The notes under the pieces are model-generated. The model did no database searches. It had not been told where the DNA came from and was given only the letters and a program-made list of their open reading frames with translations. Below, piece by piece: positions 10,186 to 19,717 of a stretch of 64,000 nt of DNA (positions are counted from its first letter, which is position 1; each line of letters begins with the position of its first letter). The stretch covers positions 457,001-521,000 of the forward strand of contig NZ_CP060495.1 in NCBI RefSeq assembly GCF_014334095.1, in the 5' to 3' direction. The translations under genes were made by a program, and so were the position numbers. This DNA comes from Novosphingopyxis iocasae. Its GTDB lineage: Bacteria > Pseudomonadota > Alphaproteobacteria > Sphingomonadales > Sphingomonadaceae.

Positions 10186-11004
10186 TTATTTGCCGCCCTT
10201 TAGCGCGAAGTCCACACTCACCGTCACCGTGCTCGTCGTCGTACCAGGCTGCAACGGCACGGATGCCTGCTCGGCAACCGGTGAGGCAGGGCGCACAATC
10301 GGCGGCGGCGCATAGGGCATCGGCCCGTCCTGCAGCGCGCCGTCGCGGATCGCGAGCACCCGTGAGATCTTGAGGCCCGCCGCACCGGCATAAGCCTCCG
10401 CCCGCGCCCGCGCTGCCTTGTATGCGTTGGTATAGGCGCTCATGCTTGCCGCTTCTGGATCGGACAGGCGCAAATCAGGACCGGACAGAAGGTTCGCGCC
10501 TGCACCAGTGGCTGCCGTTACCACCTGGCTGGCCCGGGCAATATCGCGCACGCGTACTTCTACGCTGTTATTGGCTTCATACTGCCCTTCCTGCTTGCCG
10601 TAGCCGATGCGGCTTACGCTGATCGTTTGCGTCCGCAAGTCCTTGTCCACCACACCCTGAGCCTTCAGCGCGGCGATCAGCTTCTCCATAGCCTCCGTAT
10701 TGGCTTGGTTCGCGGCGGCGGCGCTGGGGCGGATCGTCTGGATGCCTGCGGTGAAACGCGCTTCGTCCGGCTGATTTTCGGCGCGGCCGGTAGCCGAGAC
10801 CGTCAGCAGCGTTTCGTCACGATCTACACCGCGCGCATCGGGCTCGCGCTCCGCGCAGGCCGATAGGCTGCCAAGCAGCGCAATCGCGGCGAGGGGTGCC
10901 AGCTTCCAACATTCCCGGCTGACCAAAGATTGAGATATTCGCCGCCGCGCTGCTGCAAGGACCTGAACCGGGCGATGCCCGTCAAAAGGTTTGGCTATTT
11001 TCAT
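10186..11004 (-). CDS. SIMPL domain (DUF541) lipoprotein
   Basis: About 272 residues from the ATG at 11004. A hydrophobic stretch APLAAIALLGSLSAC carries a lipobox, which fits an envelope lipoprotein. The following domain, with TVSATGRAENQPDEARF near its start, the ISVSRIGY strand and the helical AYKAARARAEAYAGAAGLKI segment, is the SIMPL/DUF541 fold. Its function is unclear; the best-known relatives are oxidative-stress-related periplasmic proteins. The distance from ATG to the hydrophobic core is long, so a TTG nearer the core (at S-L-V-S-R-E) may be the true start. Directly upstream of aguB. Confidence 0.75.
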   Translation of the reverse strand: MKIAKPFDGHRPVQVLAAARRRISQSLVSRECWKLAPLAAIALLGSLSACAEREPDARGVDRDETLLTVSATGRAENQPDEARFTAGIQTIRPSAAAANQANTEAMEKLIAALKAQGVVDKDLRTQTISVSRIGYGKQEGQYEANNSVEVRVRDIARASQVVTAATGAGANLLSGPDLRLSDPEAASMSAYTNAYKAARARAEAYAGAAGLKISRVLAIRDGALQDGPMPYAPPPIVRPASPVAEQASVPLQPGTTTSTVTVSVDFALKGGK

Positions 11005-11198
11005 GATCGACCCGATCCTCAGAAACGCAGCGCAGAACGCACGCCGCAATTCAGCATGATACACGGTTTCATTGTCGTCAATCTGCGTCGCTCAAGCGGA
11101 TCTTCAGCGCAAAACTTGCCGTCAGCTTTTCCTCTTCGGCCACGGACCCATTTTGCTGCGAAAACGTTACACTCGCGTCATCATCAAAAGGGGCGCAC

Positions 11199-12089
11199 AT
11201 GCGCAACCTTATTTCTCTTGCATCGTCCGGTTTCACCGCCACCGTCTCCAAGCGCGGAGCGCAGTTGCAGTCGCTGGTCGATGGGGAGGGGCGGGATCTC
11301 CTGTGGCATGGAGATCCTCGTTACTGGAAAGGCAGAGCGCCGATCTTGTTTCCGGTAATCGGCACACTCCACAATGGCGGCTATAAGCTGGACGGTCGGC
11401 ATTATGACATGCCGAAACATGGATTCGCGCGCGACAGGCTGTTTGAGGTTGCGCAGCACCAGCCCGGTGCCGCCACCTTTACCTTGCGTGACGATGCAGA
11501 AACCCGCACTCTCTATCCCTTCTCCTTCGTGCTGGAAGTACACTTCGTCCTTCAAGACTCGGAGCTGTCGATTACCGCAACGGTGAGAAATACTGGGGCG
11601 GATGCCATGCCCTTCTCCTTCGGCTTTCACCCTGCTTTTCGCTGGCCGCTGCCTTTCGATGCGCCGCGCAGTGCCCACCGGATCCGTTTCGGAAAAGGGG
11701 AGACTGTCCCGTTGCGCCGCATCGATGCGGAAGGTTTTCTGCGTCCCGAATCACTACCAACCCCGATCGCTGATAGTATCCTGACCCCGGATGATCGCCA
11801 GTTCGAAGAGGATGCGATGATTTTCAGCGGCGTCGAAAGCCGCTTTGTACGCTACGGCGCGCCGGGCCAGCCAGCGTTGGATGTCGCCTTTCCGGACATG
11901 GATGTTCTCGGCATCTGGACAAAACCGGGTGCGCCGTTCCTGTGTATCGAGCCTTGGTCCGGAATTTCCGAGCCGCAGAATTGGGAAGGTGATTTTCGAG
12001 AGAAGCCGGGCAGCCAGTTGCTCGCGCCGGGAGCGGATCGCCGTTTTACAATGAGCATTGCCCAGCAGGACGATTTCGACGCCGACTGA
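11199..12089 (+). CDS. Aldose 1-epimerase family protein
   Basis: 296 residues with the galactose mutarotase beta-sandwich pattern. Conserved features are LLWHGDPRYWKGRAPILFPVIG near the start, the His in MPKHGFARD (about 74), the His in FGFHPAFRWPLP (about 150) and the Glu in FLCIEPWSG. These match the group of bacterial epimerases related to YeaD/Lmo-type proteins rather than classical GalM. The reaction is interconversion of anomers of a sugar or sugar phosphate. AAAGGGGC precedes the ATG. Confidence 0.83.
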   Translation: MRNLISLASSGFTATVSKRGAQLQSLVDGEGRDLLWHGDPRYWKGRAPILFPVIGTLHNGGYKLDGRHYDMPKHGFARDRLFEVAQHQPGAATFTLRDDAETRTLYPFSFVLEVHFVLQDSELSITATVRNTGADAMPFSFGFHPAFRWPLPFDAPRSAHRIRFGKGETVPLRRIDAEGFLRPESLPTPIADSILTPDDRQFEEDAMIFSGVESRFVRYGAPGQPALDVAFPDMDVLGIWTKPGAPFLCIEPWSGISEPQNWEGDFREKPGSQLLAPGADRRFTMSIAQQDDFDAD

Positions 12090-12137
12090 ACGTCAGGCGT
12101 CTGCGGCGTCGACCCGGTTCGGCAGAAAGCAACATGT

Positions 12138-13292
12138 TCAGGCCGCGGCAGGCAGCCAGATCGCTGGTTTTCGGGGTTTGACGGTCTGATAGATTGAAAC
12201 GCGGTCGCGGCCCTGCTTCTTGCTGCGATAAAGAGCATCATCGGCCTCGGCCAGCACCTGCTGGACACTGGTTCCACTCCTAATTGGCGCGATGCCAAAG
12301 CTGGCGCTGACAGCGCCTGCTTCGGGCAGGTCGGAGCGCATAGCGATCCGGAATGCCATTCGCGCTGCCTCGGCGGAATGCAGGGCATCGCCCATGGTAG
12401 CGCCGGGCAAAAGCAGTGCAAATTCCTCTCCACCAATGCGGGCGGCAGGGCCGCGCTGGCTGGCCAGGATCTGCGAGAGGCGACAAATGACCTTGTCTCC
12501 GACTGGGTGCCCGAAATTGTCGTTGATCGATTTGAAATGATCGATGTCGCACAGGATAAGCACGCCATCCTGGCACGCTTCCAAATGATCGTTGAAGGCA
12601 GCGCGGTTGAGCAAGCCGGTAAGGTCGTCGCGCTCGGCGCGGCTGCGATAACTGGATACCATCCCGCCGACCACCTTGGCGATCAACAGCGCGACGGATA
12701 TCGGGCCGAGGATTGCCCAGGCGGTCAGCATATCGCTGAGAAGCGCATCCTGCGTGGCCGTAGAGAAGTGGGAATGTCCGCCAAGGATCGGTGACAGGAT
12801 CGGGACGCGCAGCAAGAGCATCAGCGCGACACAAATTTGTGTGACCACGATCGCGCCGTCGAGGATCGAGTTGCGCCGCTGCGCGATGCAGCGCGCGCCG
12901 TCGCACACCGCGATCACCGCCGCGATCTGAAAGGGCAGGGTCTGCCAGAAGGCGTCGGCCCCGGCTGCCAACATTGCCAGCGACAGGCCGGTCAATGCGG
13001 CAATCGCGCCGTTCAACCACCCGCACGACAGCCCGGCGTTCACCGTCGCACGCAGAGCCTGGGCGAAACACCAATGCGCAATCGGCACGGTAAAGGTGAT
13101 TATGGCGACGATGACGGCGCCATAATCTATAATTTTCATCGCCTGCATTTCAGCGGCGCCGATCACCAGTGACGCGGCCAACCAAGCCAACGCCCAGCGA
13201 CCTCGCATCACGGCGAAACATATGCAGGCGAGCACCGCGAGCGCGGCAATCAGCGCCGTCATGACATCAAAGAAACTAACCGTCAGGGCCAA
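12138..13292 (-). CDS. Membrane GGDEF-domain diguanylate cyclase
   Basis: 384 residues. The N-terminal ~210 residues form about six hydrophobic helices, probably a membrane sensor. The C-terminal GGDEF domain has LTGLLNRAAF, ILCDIDHFKSINDNFGH and the active-site GGEEF in AARIGGEEFALLLPG. It should make cyclic di-GMP from two GTP. The inhibitory RxxD site five residues ahead of GGEEF is not preserved, so product inhibition may be weak. The start is TTG with GGGGAG six bases upstream; an ATG ten codons in is the alternative. Confidence 0.88.
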   Translation of the reverse strand: MALTVSFFDVMTALIAALAVLACICFAVMRGRWALAWLAASLVIGAAEMQAMKIIDYGAVIVAIITFTVPIAHWCFAQALRATVNAGLSCGWLNGAIAALTGLSLAMLAAGADAFWQTLPFQIAAVIAVCDGARCIAQRRNSILDGAIVVTQICVALMLLLRVPILSPILGGHSHFSTATQDALLSDMLTAWAILGPISVALLIAKVVGGMVSSYRSRAERDDLTGLLNRAAFNDHLEACQDGVLILCDIDHFKSINDNFGHPVGDKVICRLSQILASQRGPAARIGGEEFALLLPGATMGDALHSAEAARMAFRIAMRSDLPEAGAVSASFGIAPIRSGTSVQQVLAEADDALYRSKKQGRDRVSIYQTVKPRKPAIWLPAAA

Positions 13293-13360
13293 AGGCCGCT
13301 CCCCATGAAACAGGCCCTTGGAGATAATCCCGACTGGTTAATATGATTTTATCGTAGGCG

Positions 13361-14206
13361 TCAGGGCCGCTTGCGGAAGAGCAAAGTCATGCGATCGCTT
13401 TCGCCGATCCCTTCATATTTCGCGCGATCCTGATCCTTCAGCGCGAGGCTAGGGGGCAGCGTCCAGACGCCGTTTTCCCAGTCCGCGCTATCCGCGGGAT
13501 TGGCATTAGCCTCGCTTGTGCCGACCAGTTCGAAGCCTTGCGACTGGACGAAATCGACCACGTCCTCTTCGCGCAGATAGCCCTTAGTGCCGTTCGCATA
13601 GTCTGCGCTGGCATCGGGCTTGGCCCGGTGCTGGACGATTCCGAGCATGCCGCCCGGCTTCAGCACGCGGCGCCATTCGGCGAGTTCGCGGTCGGCGACG
13701 CCCCAGCGCATCAGATTGTGCATCATGCGGATGACGAGCACGCGGTCCACTGCGTCGTCGAGGCTTTCGGGAAGATCGCCGCCGACATAGGACGGGATAC
13801 CTTCGGCGGAGAGGCCGGTGCGCTCCGCCAGTTTGCCCGGGAAAGCGGCGGCGACCGCAGCGGCGTTCTTGCGATAGCCCTCCGGCACGCCCTCGGCATC
13901 GGGAAGCTGCACTGCGATAAAGCGGCCCTTTTCCGCCAAATAGGGCGCCAGGATGTCGCTGTACCAGCCGCCGCCGGGGGCGTATTCCACCACGGTCATG
14001 TCGGGCTCGACATCGAAAAAGGCCAGCGTTTCAGCCGGGTGGCGATAGACGTCGCGCGCGCTGTCCTTGCTCCGCCATTCGCCGCGCAGCACCTGATCGA
14101 GCTGATCGCGCGCTTCGGCGGACATGGTGGGGGTGACGGCGTCCTGCGCCTGCGCCCCGGCAAGCGGGGTGGCGGCGAGCGCCGCGGCGATGATCCAGTT
14201 CTTCAT
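13361..14206 (-). CDS. Exported methyltransferase-fold protein (COG4798-like)
   Basis: 281 residues. It begins with a clear Sec signal peptide (MKNWIIAAALAATPLAGAQAQ, cleavage after A-Q-A). The mature domain has the SAM-dependent methyltransferase pattern VVEYAPGGGWYSDILAPYL, the acidic strand, and RRVLKPGGMLGIV. A secreted methyltransferase fold is odd because SAM is cytoplasmic; families like this are annotated as predicted methyltransferases without proven activity. It starts 35 bases downstream of aguA and is probably in the same transcript. Confidence 0.78.
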   Translation of the reverse strand: MKNWIIAAALAATPLAGAQAQDAVTPTMSAEARDQLDQVLRGEWRSKDSARDVYRHPAETLAFFDVEPDMTVVEYAPGGGWYSDILAPYLAEKGRFIAVQLPDAEGVPEGYRKNAAAVAAAFPGKLAERTGLSAEGIPSYVGGDLPESLDDAVDRVLVIRMMHNLMRWGVADRELAEWRRVLKPGGMLGIVQHRAKPDASADYANGTKGYLREEDVVDFVQSQGFELVGTSEANANPADSADWENGVWTLPPSLALKDQDRAKYEGIGESDRMTLLFRKRP

Positions 14207-14241
14207 GGGCTTTCCTCTCGGCTGTCCTTCTCCGCCCGAGG

Positions 14242-15231
14242 CTATAGCGCGGGAAGTTGCTGGCTGCAGCAGTGAAAGGAGCCGCCGCCGCGAATGACGC
14301 CCTGTGCGTCGACGCCCACGGCTTCGCGGTCCGGAAACAGCGCGCCGATCGCGCGGACCGCGGCATCGTCATTGGGGCGGCCATAGGTGGGGACGACCAC
14401 GGCGGCATTGCCGATGTAGAAGTTCATGTAACTGGCGGGCACGATCTCCCCGTCCTGTTCGAACCGGCCGGGCGAGGGCAGGTTGGTCACCTCTACACCG
14501 AAAGCGCGGGCGCGGCGGGCGGCATCGGCATAGACGTCGCGGTTGGGATCGGAACTGCCCGCGGGCTCGGGAATGGCGAGCACGCCCGGCGCAACGAAGC
14601 GCGCGAGATTGTCGACATGTCCGTCGGTATGATCGTTCATAAGGCCTTGGCCGAGCCAGAGGAGGCGATCGATGCCGAGGTCGCTCGCCAGCCAGCGTTC
14701 GATATCCTCCTGCAGCACCCCAGCGTTGCGATTGGGATGGAGGAGGCACTGCGCGGTGGTGACGGCAAGGCCGGTGCCGTCCCCGTCGATCGCGCCGCCT
14801 TCGAGGATCCAGTCGTTCGCGTCGAACGGAAGGCCGGCGCGTTCGCTGAGCGTTTCGGGCACGATTTCGTCGCCCGCCATCACATATTTGCCGCCCCAGC
14901 CGTTGAAGCCGAAGCCGCGCGCGCGAAGGCTGGTTCCGTCGCTGACCACAATCGGCCCGGTATCGCGCAGCCAGATATCGCCGAAGGGGATGACGGAGAC
15001 GTTCACGCCTGGGCCGACGAGCTTTTGCGCGGTTTCGGCATCGGCATCGCTGCGCGCGATCAGCTCCACCCGCTCGCCCTTGCCGCCCGCATGGACGGCA
15101 TCGGCAAAGGCCGCGACGTTTCTCTGCGCTTCCGCCTGCCCTGCGGGCCATTCTTCCGGATTGCCGGGAAAGCCGATCCAGACGGCGTCATGCGGGGCCC
15201 ATTCGGCCGGGGGGAGGAAGGTGGAGGTCAT
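14242..15231 (-). CDS. aguA: Agmatine deiminase
   Basis: 329 residues, porphyromonas-type peptidyl-arginine deiminase fold. Signature blocks are PAEWAPHDAVWIGFP, the IWLRDTGPI motif (Asp near 89), LEGGAIDGDG, a His in LMNDHTDGHVDNLARF, and the catalytic Cys near the C-terminus in GGGSFHCCSQQ. It converts agmatine to N-carbamoylputrescine and ammonia, the substrate of aguB at 9330-10178. The two genes point the same way but are separated by about 4 kb including genes on the other strand. Confidence 0.93.
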   Translation of the reverse strand: MTSTFLPPAEWAPHDAVWIGFPGNPEEWPAGQAEAQRNVAAFADAVHAGGKGERVELIARSDADAETAQKLVGPGVNVSVIPFGDIWLRDTGPIVVSDGTSLRARGFGFNGWGGKYVMAGDEIVPETLSERAGLPFDANDWILEGGAIDGDGTGLAVTTAQCLLHPNRNAGVLQEDIERWLASDLGIDRLLWLGQGLMNDHTDGHVDNLARFVAPGVLAIPEPAGSSDPNRDVYADAARRARAFGVEVTNLPSPGRFEQDGEIVPASYMNFYIGNAAVVVPTYGRPNDDAAVRAIGALFPDREAVGVDAQGVIRGGGSFHCCSQQLPAL

Positions 15232-15285
15232 AGTCAGATTGGGTCTCTACTTACTGTTCGCACGCCCGAACGGCGCCGAGGGTCG

Positions 15286-17010
15286 TTATTTTCGCTGGTC
15301 CGCCGTCTCGTCGCGGGTGGCGCGGAATTCGTCTCCCGGAACCCAGTTCGGCCAGTCGCTCGTCATCGCCAGTTCGCGGCCGATGCGGTAATAGAGGCGC
15401 AGGTCCGCCATCACGCCCGCCCAGTTCCAGTTGGGATCATATTCGTCCTTGGGTCCGTGATAGCGGTTCTCGACATAATCGGTGGCCGCCGCGGCACCGG
15501 CTGCGCGGCCGCCGTTCACCAGATCCTCGCCGCCCTCGAAATAGACCATCGGCACGCCTTTCTTGGCGAGGCTGAAATGGTCCGATCGGTAGTAATAGCC
15601 CTTCTCCGGCGTCGGCTCCGCCTCGGGTGTGCGTCCTTCGGCCTGCGCGGCGGCGGCCAGATAGCGATCGAGGTCGCTCTTGCCCATGCCGATAACTGTG
15701 AGGTTTTTCGCCGGGCCTGCCATCGAGAAGGCGTCCATGTTCACGCCGCCCACCGTCTTCGCCAGCGGATAGATCGGGTGATCGGCATAATATTGCGAAC
15801 CGAGCAGGCCCGATTCCTCGGCGGTGACGGCCAGAAAGACGATTGAGCGGTCCGGGCGACCGGCCTTCGCCTGCGCCTCGGCTAGCGCGACCAGTGCGGC
15901 GGTGCCGGTGGCGTTGTCGACCGCGCCGTTGCAGATATCGTCGCCGTCGGGCGCGGGCTTGCAGATGCCCAGATGGTCCCAATGCGCGGTGTAGAGCACA
16001 TATTCGTCGGGCCGCGTGGCGCCGGGCAGGATGCCGACGATGTTGTTGGACAGGGTGCGCGTGATGTCGTTGTCGAAGGAGAGCGAGGCTCGCTCGCCTA
16101 GCGGCACGGCCTTGAAGCCCTTGCGCCGCGCCGCCTGCATCAGCTGGTCGAGATCCTTGCCCGCACTTGCCAAAATCTTCTCCGCGACGGGTTTCTGGAT
16201 CCAGCCGTTCACCATCGTCTGGTCAGCCCCGCCATTGTCCGACTGAGCGAGATATTGAGGGCCGGTCCAGCTGGATTCGACGACGTTCCAGCCATATGCG
16301 GCGGGCGCGGTATCGTGGATGATCAGCGCTGCCGCCGCGCCCTGACGGGCAGCCTCCTCATATTTATAGGTCCAGCGGCCATAATAGGTCATCGCACGCC
16401 CGCCGAAGGGACCGTCCAGACTCTGCGTGCCGAAGTCCGGGTCGTTCACCAGGATCACCACCGTCTTGCCCTTCACATCGAGCCCGGCATAATCGTTCCA
16501 ACCTCGCTCGGGCGCGTTGATGCCGTAGCCGACGAACACCAGTTCGCTGTCCTTCAGGTCGATGCGCGGCTTTTCCTGATAGGTGCCGGCCACGAAGTCG
16601 TTGCCGTGCTGGAAGCTCATCGCCTGACTGCCGCCAGTGATGGTAAGCGGCGAGAACTGTTTCGCGGTGATCTCCACCAGCGGCACTTCCTGGAACCAGC
16701 TGCCGTTGTTGCCAGGCTGCAGGCCCGCTTCCCGGAAGCGCTTCACCAGCAGCGCCTTAGTCTTTTCCTCGCCGATCGTGCCCGGCGCACGGCCCTGAAA
16801 CTCGTCCGAGGCGAGCTGGCGCGTCACCTCCTTCATGGTCTGCTCGGACAGCTGCGGCGGTGCGATGGTGCCTGCATCCGCAACCTCCATATCGCCGCCC
16901 ATCGGGGCGCGGCCGGTAAGCTGATCGAGGCTGGCGGTGGCGGCATCGGGCACATGGGTGCAGGCGGCAAGCGTCGTGACGGCGGCGGCGGCGAGCAGAT
17001 GGGCTTTCAT
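15286..17010 (-). CDS. M28-family metallopeptidase lipoprotein with PA domain
   Basis: 574 residues. A signal sequence with lipobox (VTTLAAC) predicts an envelope lipoprotein. A protease-associated region lies at about 150-290. The peptidase core has all M28 zinc ligands: His in TAHWDHLG, Asp in NGAVDNATGTA, Glu-Glu in VTAEESGLLGS, Asp in VNMDAFS and His in YRSDHFSLAKKGVP. Members are aminopeptidases or carboxypeptidases acting on periplasmic peptides. The ATG at 17010 was chosen because the signal peptide starts there; an upstream in-frame extension lacks homology. Confidence 0.88.
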   Translation of the reverse strand: MKAHLLAAAAVTTLAACTHVPDAATASLDQLTGRAPMGGDMEVADAGTIAPPQLSEQTMKEVTRQLASDEFQGRAPGTIGEEKTKALLVKRFREAGLQPGNNGSWFQEVPLVEITAKQFSPLTITGGSQAMSFQHGNDFVAGTYQEKPRIDLKDSELVFVGYGINAPERGWNDYAGLDVKGKTVVILVNDPDFGTQSLDGPFGGRAMTYYGRWTYKYEEAARQGAAAALIIHDTAPAAYGWNVVESSWTGPQYLAQSDNGGADQTMVNGWIQKPVAEKILASAGKDLDQLMQAARRKGFKAVPLGERASLSFDNDITRTLSNNIVGILPGATRPDEYVLYTAHWDHLGICKPAPDGDDICNGAVDNATGTAALVALAEAQAKAGRPDRSIVFLAVTAEESGLLGSQYYADHPIYPLAKTVGGVNMDAFSMAGPAKNLTVIGMGKSDLDRYLAAAAQAEGRTPEAEPTPEKGYYYRSDHFSLAKKGVPMVYFEGGEDLVNGGRAAGAAAATDYVENRYHGPKDEYDPNWNWAGVMADLRLYYRIGRELAMTSDWPNWVPGDEFRATRDETADQRK

Positions 17011-17139
17011 GGATTTCCTCTCGAGAGCGATAGCGCTTTGCGCCCAATCTGGCAGAGGGCGGGAAGGGGCGCAAGGCGCGCGCGCCGGGCTAAAGTCGTT
17101 CGGCACACCGCCGCACGCCGCCGGGCATTTGCTCAAACG

Positions 17140-17171
17140 AAAAAGGGCGGCCCAAGCGGACCGCCCTTTTT
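17140..17171 (-). terminator. Terminator of rpsD (bidirectional form)
   Basis: The perfect inverted repeat AAAAAGGGCGG / CCGCCCTTTTT with a 10-base loop can stop transcription leaving rpsD on the minus strand. The symmetrical A and T tracts would work in both directions. Confidence 0.9.
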
Positions 17172-17192
17172 AAATTCGTCGGATCGAACCGA

Positions 17193-17807
17193 TCAGCGCG
17201 AGTAGAACTCGACGACCAGGTTCGGTTCCATCTTCACGGGGTAGGGCACCTCGTCCAGCGTCGGGACGCGAACGAAGCTGACCTTGTCGTTGCCGCTGGC
17301 CGAGACATAGTCCGGCACGTCGCGCTCGGCGAGGCCCTGCGCTTCGATGACCAGTGCCATTTCCTTGGCCTTGTCACCCAGGCTGATCTCGTCACCGACG
17401 GCGATCTGACGGCTGGCGATGTTGCACTTCACGCCATTCACGCGGATGTGGCCGTGGCTAACGAGCTGACGGGCGGCGAAGATGGTGGGGGCGAACTTGG
17501 CGCGGTACACCACCATGTCGAGGCGACGCTCGAGCAGGCCGATCAGGTTCTGGCCGGTATCGCCCTTCATGTTGCTCGCCTCGGTATAGGCGCGCTTGAA
17601 CTGCTTCTCGGTCACGTCGCCATAATAGCCCTTGAGCTTCTGCTTGGCGCGCAGCTGGATGCCGAAGTCGCTCAGCTTACCCTTGCGGCGCTGACCGTGC
17701 TGGCCGGGGCCATATTCGCGGCGGTTGACCGGGGACTTCGGACGGCCCCAGATGTTCTCGCCCATACGGCGATCGAGTTTATACTTCGAAGATTTGCGCT
17801 TCGACAT
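17193..17807 (-). CDS. rpsD: 30S ribosomal protein S4
   Basis: 204 residues, the usual length. The sequence has the S4 N-terminus (KYKLDRRMG) and the S4 RNA-binding domain [34 protein letters not shown] at about 95-130, ending LVVEFYSR. S4 binds 16S rRNA early in 30S assembly. It stands outside the ribosomal-protein operon as a single gene with its own terminator, as usual in alphaproteobacteria. The N-terminal zinc-finger Cys residues of some S4 proteins are absent, the C-minus form. Confidence 0.97.
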   Translation of the reverse strand: MSKRKSSKYKLDRRMGENIWGRPKSPVNRREYGPGQHGQRRKGKLSDFGIQLRAKQKLKGYYGDVTEKQFKRAYTEASNMKGDTGQNLIGLLERRLDMVVYRAKFAPTIFAARQLVSHGHIRVNGVKCNIASRQIAVGDEISLGDKAKEMALVIEAQGLAERDVPDYVSASGNDKVSFVRVPTLDEVPYPVKMEPNLVVEFYSR

Positions 17808-18076
17808 GATGCATCTCCAATATGCTTTGACGTTGGTCCCGGTATCGCACCGCCCTGCCAGAAACAGAACGCGGCTGCCGCTTCACCGGGGTGCGGAGCC
17901 CATTGCGAAGGCGCGCGGATAGAGCGAGTGGACGGCAAAGTCAACCGGAGCGCGGTTTTCCGGTCTTGTGATGTAGGACTACGAAGAGCGACATCATCGC
18001 ACGCTCTTGGCCTTCGTCCATATCAGTTCATCCGCGCTCCCTCGACATCGTCTTCGGCGCTGCTAGAGCAGCGCGC

Positions 18077-18388
18077 ATGACTGAAACGCAAAGCACGATC
18101 GACCCTGCGGACTGCACCACTATGACGGAGGTACGCGAAGGCGTGGATGCGGTGGACCGCGCGCTGGTGGACCTACTCGTCCGGCGCTTCGGCTATATGG
18201 ATGCCGCGGCTCGCATCAAGCCGGAGCGCGGCGCGGTACGAGACGAATCGCGCAAGGCGGCGGTCATCGACGCGGCAGCGGAGCGTGCGGAGGCTGCGGG
18301 TTTGCCCGAAGACGTGATCCGCGCGCTGTGGGATCAGCTGGTCGAAAGCTCGATCGCTTATGAATTGAAGCGTTTCGACGCGCGTTAA
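18077..18388 (+). CDS. Chorismate mutase, AroQ alpha-type
   Basis: 103 residues, a stand-alone single-domain mutase. The motifs are EVREGVDAVDRALVDLLVRRFGYMDAAARIK and WDQLVESSIAYELKRFD, giving the active-site Arg, Lys and Glu/Gln of the helical AroQ dimer. It isomerises chorismate to prephenate for phenylalanine and tyrosine. A class II DAHP synthase at 31216 supplies the same pathway. Its stop overlaps the stop of the convergent methyltransferase gene by four bases. Confidence 0.88.
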   Translation: MTETQSTIDPADCTTMTEVREGVDAVDRALVDLLVRRFGYMDAAARIKPERGAVRDESRKAAVIDAAAERAEAAGLPEDVIRALWDQLVESSIAYELKRFDAR

Positions 18389-19134
18389 TCGCTCTCGATC
18401 GGGCGTCGTTCCAACCGGCTGAGCACGCCGCGCATCGAGCGCACCTGGCCGCTGTTCCAGCCCGGCTGGGTCAGCAACGTGCGCAGCATCCGCCGCGTGG
18501 CGGGCGCGCGGTCGACCGGGTTGAAATAGCCGCGTTCCTCCAACAAGCCGTCGAGATGGGCGATCAGCCCTTCAAGCTCCTCCTGCGGTGCAGGGGGCTC
18601 GTCCTCCACGCGCGTGGGCTGCGCCAACGACGCGTCATGCTTGGACCATTCATAGGCCGTCAGGATCACCGCCTGCGCCAGGTTGAGCGATCCGAACTCC
18701 GGGTTGATCGGCACCGTCACGATCGCGCGGGCAAGCGCCAGATCCTCGGTCTCCAGACCGGAGCGCTCGGGGCCGAACAGGATCGCGCTGCCCCCGTTGG
18801 CGCCGATCCACTCCTTCGCCGCCGCCTCGGGCGTCAGCACGGGCTTGGTGACGCCGCGCTTGCGCACAGTGGTGGCATAGACATGCGCACAGTCACCAAC
18901 CGCCTCGGCCACCGTGTCGAAAACTTGCGCGCGTTCCAGCACCACATCGGCCCCGCTCGCCGCCGGGCCGGCGGAGGGGTTCGGCCAGCCGTCGCGCGGC
19001 GCTACGAGGCGCATGTCGGTAAGGCCGAAGTTCAGCATGGCCCGCGCCGCCTTGCCGATATTCTCGCCCAGCTGTGGGCGGACGAGAACGATGGCAGGCG
19101 GCGCGGGGCGGTTCGGTCGAGGCGTATCGGTCAT
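18385..19134 (-). CDS. SPOUT-class tRNA/rRNA methyltransferase, TrmJ-like
   Basis: 249 residues. The knotted SPOUT fold is indicated by IVLVRPQLGENIGKAARAMLNFGL at the start, SAILFGPERSGL (motif 2) and INPEFGSLNLAQAVILTAYEW (motif 3). This is the TrmJ arrangement, which methylates the ribose at position 32 of tRNAs. The C-terminal region with LLEERGYFNP and RRMLRTLLTQ fits TrmJ dimerisation. The ATG at 19134 was preferred over a TTG six codons upstream. Confidence 0.85.
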   Translation of the reverse strand: MTDTPRPNRPAPPAIVLVRPQLGENIGKAARAMLNFGLTDMRLVAPRDGWPNPSAGPAASGADVVLERAQVFDTVAEAVGDCAHVYATTVRKRGVTKPVLTPEAAAKEWIGANGGSAILFGPERSGLETEDLALARAIVTVPINPEFGSLNLAQAVILTAYEWSKHDASLAQPTRVEDEPPAPQEELEGLIAHLDGLLEERGYFNPVDRAPATRRMLRTLLTQPGWNSGQVRSMRGVLSRLERRPIESD

Positions 19135-19187
19135 CGGCGCGCTATGGCGCAAAGCCGCCGATCAACCAACAACCATTGCGGCGGGCG

Positions 19188-19628
19188 TCACAGCTGCCCG
19201 CGGATCGCGCCGTTGGGATAGTCCGCGGTGTGCACGTTGACATAGTACATGGACGGATCGGCGATGATCGATGCCGCGACAGCCTTGTCCACCTTGAGGC
19301 ACCCGCTTGAGGCACCATTGGTGGGCGCATCGAGCGTCAACACGGGCGGACCTGAAACACCGCGTGCGCCCTTGTGGATATGCGCCGCCGTTGGGCGGCT
19401 GATGTTCTGAACGGTCAGATCGTAGCAGACCTGATTGAGCGTGGCGTCCGCGGTGACTTTCGCGGTGCCGGTGCCGTCCGGATCGCCGGGGCCGGGCACT
19501 TCCTGCTGGCCGACGAGCGCGGTGTTGTAGCTCTCGCCCACCGTATCGGCCAGCGTGGCGCAGCCGCCAAGGGCCGTTGCTGCGCCCAGAATGCCGAGCG
19601 CCAGCGCGCCCTTTGTCGTGATCGTCAT
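19188..19628 (-). CDS. CHRD-domain lipoprotein
   Basis: 146 residues. A signal peptide with a lipobox (ALGGCATL) precedes a CHRD domain, recognised by LVGQQEVPGPGDPDGTGTAKVT, the AAHIHKGARGVSGP strand and the terminal YYVNVHTADYPNGAIRGQL. CHRD domains were defined in chordin; bacterial copies are envelope proteins of unknown role. The ATG at 19628 was chosen because it begins the signal peptide. Confidence 0.85.
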   Translation of the reverse strand: MTITTKGALALGILGAATALGGCATLADTVGESYNTALVGQQEVPGPGDPDGTGTAKVTADATLNQVCYDLTVQNISRPTAAHIHKGARGVSGPPVLTLDAPTNGASSGCLKVDKAVAASIIADPSMYYVNVHTADYPNGAIRGQL

Positions 19629-19717
19629 CTTGCTATCTCCCGCTTGGGTGGCCCGCATGGGGCCGGTGGTTACGGATCGGCAACGGCCCGCCCGCACCAC
19701 CGGTTCCCGCGCGCCGC

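Noticed and set aside
14257-15846. Open frame opposite aguA and the M28 peptidase gene
   Set aside because: It spans the ends of two real genes on the other strand and has no domain.
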